Shown one piece after another: positions 60,849 to 64,000 of a DNA stretch of 64,000 bases. Source of the stretch: JBBRHQ01 sp963815645 (GTDB lineage Bacteria > Actinomycetota > Thermoleophilia > Solirubrobacterales > 70-9); assembly GCA_963815645.1 (NCBI GenBank), contig CAWFHL010000002.1:310001-374000 (forward strand), read 5' to 3'. The notes beneath the pieces were generated by a model. It saw only the letters and a program-made list of their open reading frames with translations. It had not been told where the DNA came from and ran no database searches. Every line of letters starts with the position of its first letter. The first letter of the stretch is position 1. The position numbers and the translations under genes were made by a program.

Positions 60849-61432
60849 CAGTCCTCCGGGCCGAGGATCGCATCGACGACCTGCGAAGTGTCCTTGACGC
60901 CGAGCTCGTTGCGAAGCCGGGCCTCGATCTCCCCCCTGCTGCTTCCGGAGATCGCCATCTGGGTGACCAGCAGGCGGGTCCCGACCGAGCGGGGCAGCTG
61001 CTGCGGGCGGGTGGCCCCCTGCCTGGGCGGGCTCACCGGCTTCAGCTGGGAGAGCTGCGGGCGCGTTGCCGCTGCCTCCTCCGTCGGCGTGGGCGGCTCT
61101 GCGGGCTCTGCGGGCTCCGCCGGAGCAGGGGCCCCCGGGGCGGGCTGCTCCGCGCCCTCGGCGCCGGAACCCCCGCGGAGATCCACGTTGGCGTCTTCGA
61201 AGGCGGCGATCATCTTGTCGGCCTGGCTCTTCACCTCCTCGGCCTGCTCGATCAGGCCATCGGTCAGCTCGGTGATCGCCCGGATCCTCTCCTCGGCGAT
61301 CCGGTCGGCGCGAGACTTCGCCTGCTCGAGGTGCTGCTTTGCCTGCGCCTCGGCGTCGTCGATCACACCGGCGGCCGCGTGTTCTACGGCGTCGATGATG
61401 ATCGCCAGCCTCTCGGCCGCATTCTGAGCCAT
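60848..61432 (-). CDS. coiled-coil protein with conserved C-terminal helical motif, paralogue A
   Basis: 194 residues: coiled coil AERLAIIIDAVEHAAAGVID through QADKMIAAFEDANV, a Pro/Ala/Glu linker, and a C-terminal motif GTRLLVTQMAISGSSRGEIE / ARLRNELGVKDTS / VVDAILG. The same motif ends the gene at 62014. Start as given is the ATG at 61432; a frame at 61506 reading MNEQPKTPP resembles the paralogue's MDERSKTPA and may be the true start if a small indel lies between. Confidence 0.7.
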   Translation of the reverse strand: MAQNAAERLAIIIDAVEHAAAGVIDDAEAQAKQHLEQAKSRADRIAEERIRAITELTDGLIEQAEEVKSQADKMIAAFEDANVDLRGGSGAEGAEQPAPGAPAPAEPAEPAEPPTPTEEAAATRPQLSQLKPVSPPRQGATRPQQLPRSVGTRLLVTQMAISGSSRGEIEARLRNELGVKDTSQVVDAILGPED

Positions 61433-61567
61433 CGGACCCGGGCTCGGGCTCGGGGTCCCTTGGAGGCGTCGCCGCCCGTGGGGGGCGTTTTCGGCTGCTC
61501 ATTCATCGCTCGGGTCGCCGGCTCGAACCAGGGCACCAGCGTGCGCGGGCCTTCGAGGTACACGATT

Positions 61568-61966
61568 CTAGGCTGCTCGTCGAAGGATTCCCAACCACCG
61601 CCGTCTCCAGCGCCTCTCTTTCAGCTCGTCATTTGCGGGGGCCTCGGAGCCGACCGGTTCAGGCGCCACCCGGTGCGTGGCTCTCAACTGAGAACGTAGC
61701 TCGGACTCCGCAGCTTCCAGCCGGTCGAGCATCGCCTCCAACCTGCAGGCGATCTCCGATCCACGCTCGGTCAGGTCGCGCCGCAACCTCGTCACCTGCT
61801 CCAGGCGCTGGGCCATCAGCCTCTCGGCGGAGGCCTCAGTGCCCTCAGCCAGCGTGTAGAGCTGCTCCTCCTGGCGCCCGGCCAGGCTCGCCAGCTGCTC
61901 GTCGGTCGACTCGAGCAGGCCGCGGACGGCCTCGATCCCATGCTCGGTCAATTCAGGCGCGGGCAT
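61568..61966 (-). CDS. coiled-coil protein
   Basis: 132 residues, almost all helical: HGIEAVRGLLESTDEQLASL, QRLEQVTRLRRDLTERGSEI, RLEAMLDRLEAAESELRSQL, then a basic end (LKERRWRRRWLGILRRAA) that could touch membrane or nucleic acid. No signal. Lies between the two paralogous coiled-coil genes on the same strand. Confidence 0.65.
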   Translation of the reverse strand: MPAPELTEHGIEAVRGLLESTDEQLASLAGRQEEQLYTLAEGTEASAERLMAQRLEQVTRLRRDLTERGSEIACRLEAMLDRLEAAESELRSQLRATHRVAPEPVGSEAPANDELKERRWRRRWLGILRRAA

Positions 61967-62013
61967 CGGGCTGATGTTCCAGCAAGAAGCGGTCGGAACC
62001 GGGTCGGCCGCGG

Positions 62014-62463
62014 CTAGCCGGACGGCTCGCGCGCTCCGAGGATCTCGTCGAGCATCGATTCGGGCTCCTCGATGTGGAACTCGTTGCGGAGCCGGTTCTC
62101 GATTTCATCCCTGCTGCTGCCCGCGACCGACATCTGCGTAGCCAGCAACCTGGCGCCGGCTGAAAGTCCGTTCTCCTCGGCCCTCTGCTCCTCCTCCGGT
62201 CCGGGCTGCTCAGCTCCGGCGAGCAGTCGCCCCTGTCGAGTCGCGGCGGCCGGGGCGGGGCTGAGCTGCTGCTGGATATCGGCTTTGGTCTCCTCCAGCG
62301 AGGAGATCAGCTCTTCGGATTCGATCCGGATCTCCGAGGCCCGCTTTGCCAGCAGCGCCGCCGATTCGGCGATCTCCGTGGCCGAGCGCTCCGCGGCGTC
62401 GATCATTACCTGGATGCGCCCGATCGCGCTGAGGTTCGCCGGGGTTTTTGATCGCTCGTCCAT
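62014..62463 (-). CDS. coiled-coil protein with conserved C-terminal helical motif, paralogue B
   Basis: 149 residues: MDERSKTPANLSAIGRIQVM, coiled coil IDAAERSATEIAESAALLAK and SEELISSLEETKADIQQQL, short linker, then GARLLATQMSVAGSSRDEIE / NRLRNEFHIEEPE / MLDEILG. Clear paralogue of the gene at 60848. The C-terminal motif is predicted as two short helices; role unknown. Confidence 0.7.
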   Translation of the reverse strand: MDERSKTPANLSAIGRIQVMIDAAERSATEIAESAALLAKRASEIRIESEELISSLEETKADIQQQLSPAPAAATRQGRLLAGAEQPGPEEEQRAEENGLSAGARLLATQMSVAGSSRDEIENRLRNEFHIEEPESMLDEILGAREPSG

Positions 62464-62566
62464 CTGGGTCGGGGTGGCAGTCCGGTCTCTTTCGCCGCGC
62501 GGTTCAGCGGACCTTCACCGAAGTGTAGGTCAGGCGGAAAGGCCCGCTGCGCTATGGACCGTCGCC

Positions 62567-62875
62567 TCAGGAACCGGAGTCGCGATCGATGGTGAGGCGC
62601 CGCAGCGCCAGGCCCATCGTGGTCAGCAGCACGGCGACGCCCAGAAGGGCGATCAGATCGAGCCCGGTGAAGGGCAGGCCGCTGACAACCGTCTTCTCCA
62701 GCCCAGAAGCTCCGGCCCCGTGCGCGATCTGGGTGCCGGGGTGGTATTGCTCCTGGGTGGGGTCGGAAGCCGCGAAGGCACCGGTCACCCAGACGAGCGA
62801 AACCAGGACGGCGCCCAGCACGGCGGCCCCAACGGACCGCCCGCGAAGGCCGATTGTCTGGACGAGTGCGCTCAT
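62567..62875 (-). CDS. mini cell-wall-anchored protein with LPFTG sorting signal
   Basis: 102 residues from the ATG at 62875: signal peptide (VGAAVLGAVLVSLVWVTGAF, cleavage near AFAAS), a mature stretch of only about 30 residues (DPTQEQYHPGTQIAHGAG), then the sorting signal GLPFTG, a hydrophobic helix (DLIALLGVAVLLTTMGLAL) and a charged tail (RRLTIDRD). This is a textbook sortase substrate with almost no cargo. The neighbouring sortase is the likely anchor. The upstream 120 bp are AT-richer than the surroundings and probably hold the promoter. Confidence 0.82.
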   Translation of the reverse strand: MSALVQTIGLRGRSVGAAVLGAVLVSLVWVTGAFAASDPTQEQYHPGTQIAHGAGASGLEKTVVSGLPFTGLDLIALLGVAVLLTTMGLALRRLTIDRDSGS

Positions 62876-62999
62876 TTCAGTCAAGCCACGCGACTCCCTG
62901 CCGGGAGGGCGCGCGGTGGCGGGCATTCTGACAAAGAAACTCATAATTTGCAAACTCGCGAGCCGACTGGAGCCAATCGCGCCATCAAAACCCTTCGGC

Positions 63000-64000
63000 T
63001 CAGGACTCCGCCGAGCCGCGACGGGAGGCGCGCAGGCGGCGTTGCAGGGCCAGCACCTCGGGGCCGTGCGGGTTGAGCTGCAGGGCGCGGTTCAGCGCTC
63101 GGCGGGCCGCGGCCGGATCGGAGCGCAGAAGCTGGCGCGCCAGGAACCAGTGCGAGGCGTAGTTGTCCGGCACTCTCTCGATCGCCTCGCGAAAGCTGCG
63201 CACTGCGAGAGCGCGGTCACCGAGGCTCGCCGCCACCGCGCCGCGGTCGATCAGGGGCAGGTCCGAGTAGGGGTTGAGGTCGGCGGCCCGCCCGAGGTCG
63301 CGGATCGCCACGTGGGGATCGCTGCGCGCCTCCGTAATACCCCGCTGCGAGTAGCGATCGGAAATGAACAGTGGGACCGCGGTCAGGGCTACCGCCGCCA
63401 GCGCCGCGGCCAGCGCCCAGCGGGCCGGGCGCGGCGCCGAGCCCAGCCGGCGTCCCGCGAGCGCCGGGCCGGCGGCCACCCCCAGCAGGTAGAAGGCGGG
63501 CGCACTCACACCCGGGTACTGCCAGAACCAGTCATAGGAGCCCTGCACGAACCACTGCACGCCGCCCGCCAGCGCAGCCGCGACCAGGCCTGCGGCGATC
63601 ATGCCACCCCGCCGGGCGCGAATCGCCGCGCCGAGGCATCCGACCACGAAGGCGGCGAGCAGGATCAGGCCGGGCAGGCCGAGCTCGGAGGCAACCCTGA
63701 CGATCAGGCTGTGGGGATCGCGCGGGCTCTCGCCGCTCCGCCGGCGCTCGAGGTATGCGATCTGGAAGGAGCCGGCACCGCCCCCCAGCAGCGGCTTGTC
63801 CGCGGCCTCATCGAGCCCGACCCTCCAGAAGTCGTGGCGGTTGGAGCCGACGTTGGCTCCGTAGCGGATTCCCTGGCTTCGCAGGTCGGGGTAGCCGACC
63901 TTGCCGAACTCCTTGACACGCTGGTCGACGAAGCCGATCGGGCCCCCGTGCTTGGCGACGAACGCGGCTCCTCCGGCGAGTACGACCAGCGTCGCGAGAG
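63000..64000 (-). CDS. O-antigen ligase-like membrane protein with C-terminal TPR, truncated by window edge
   Basis: The frame is open to the window edge (5' end missing); at least 333 residues remain. Order: helix (TLVVLAGGAAFVAKHGG), the outer loop with NVGSNRHDFWRVGLDEAADK and PLLGGGAGSFQIAYLERRRS, then DPHSLIVRVASELGLPGLIL, typical of the Wzy_C/WaaL ligase domain, more helices (SAPAFYLLGVAAGPALAGRR), and TPR-like repeats (AVRSFREAIERVPDNYASHW; AARRALNRALQLNPHGPEVL). Likely polymerises or ligates surface polysaccharide. Confidence 0.8.
   Translation of the reverse strand, partial: LATLVVLAGGAAFVAKHGGPIGFVDQRVKEFGKVGYPDLRSQGIRYGANVGSNRHDFWRVGLDEAADKPLLGGGAGSFQIAYLERRRSGESPRDPHSLIVRVASELGLPGLILLAAFVVGCLGAAIRARRGGMIAAGLVAAALAGGVQWFVQGSYDWFWQYPGVSAPAFYLLGVAAGPALAGRRLGSAPRPARWALAAALAAVALTAVPLFISDRYSQRGITEARSDPHVAIRDLGRAADLNPYSDLPLIDRGAVAASLGDRALAVRSFREAIERVPDNYASHWFLARQLLRSDPAAARRALNRALQLNPHGPEVLALQRRLRASRRGSAES

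Noticed and set aside
1..64000. tRNA or rRNA genes, including a tRNA as integration site near 44-45 kb
   Set aside because: No T-arm-like GTTCRANNC with matching acceptor stem and no rRNA block was found by eye; a covariance search would be needed to exclude one fully.
1..64000. CRISPR arrays or known defence systems
   Set aside because: No regularly spaced repeats; the helicase is a plain UvrD/PcrA and the only recombinase is a remnant.

Overview
The window is high-GC, densely packed chromosomal DNA from an actinobacterium. Tandem NTF2/SnoaL-like genes that begin MSQENVE and end EAAGLSE, and the mix of household genes, point to the class Thermoleophilia (Solirubrobacterales-like). That placement is inference from gene style; no rRNA or tRNA gene was recognised.

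Layout. 0-5 kb: serine synthesis (serA plus a class V aminotransferase), a DUF4389 membrane protein, a cupin and ilvC. 5-14 kb: a complete menaquinone set (menE, then menB-menA-menC-menD, then menF on the other strand). 13.7-21.4 kb: ilvN-ilvB, a UDP-sulfoquinovose synthase, two tandem GT39-type membrane glycosyltransferases and a DUF2304-GT2 enzyme. 21.8-25.3 kb: a coupled DUF1800-DUF1501-cupredoxin operon. 25.3-29.8 kb: gatC-gatA-gatB-ndh. 30-38.4 kb: a GMC oxidoreductase, a pair of small membrane proteins, folD, a UvrD/PcrA helicase and cysE/cysK. 38.4-47 kb: accessory DNA with orphan genes, a four-gene tandem array of NTF2-like proteins, an integrase remnant, a truncated secreted-protein gene, a small zinc-finger gene, an Rrf2 regulator, a LuxR response regulator and a decayed MFS transporter. 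47-59.7 kb: HDOD-LuxR, gltX, nfo, an acyl-CoA dehydrogenase, dnaE, sixA, an RPF-like muralytic protein behind a c-di-AMP riboswitch, a 52-residue membrane protein and argG. 59.8-64 kb: a cell-surface block with a sortase, a Thr-rich membrane protein, two paralogous coiled-coil proteins, a tiny LPFTG-anchored protein and a truncated O-antigen-ligase/TPR protein.

Three features recur. First, many genes (menC, menD, menF, ilvB, the sulfoquinovose synthase, both GT39 genes, gltX 3' end, HDOD 5' end) carry small frameshifts, nearly all single-base insertions. Because several of these genes should be essential, sequence error is the likeliest cause. Second, at least nine genes have a TANNNT -10-like hexamer 6-10 nt before the start codon and no Shine-Dalgarno sequence, the signature of leaderless transcripts; the NTF2-like genes share the variant GATACT. 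Third, convergent neighbours repeatedly overlap by exactly 4 nt and share their stop codons (three CTAG cases, one TTAG).

The signals most worth following are the c-di-AMP riboswitch with a built-in complement of the ribosome site, the sortase/mini-LPFTG/coiled-coil block, the NTF2 array with near-identical termini, the sulfoquinovose synthase beside membrane glycosyltransferases, and a bipartite palindromic (REP-like) repeat present twice.
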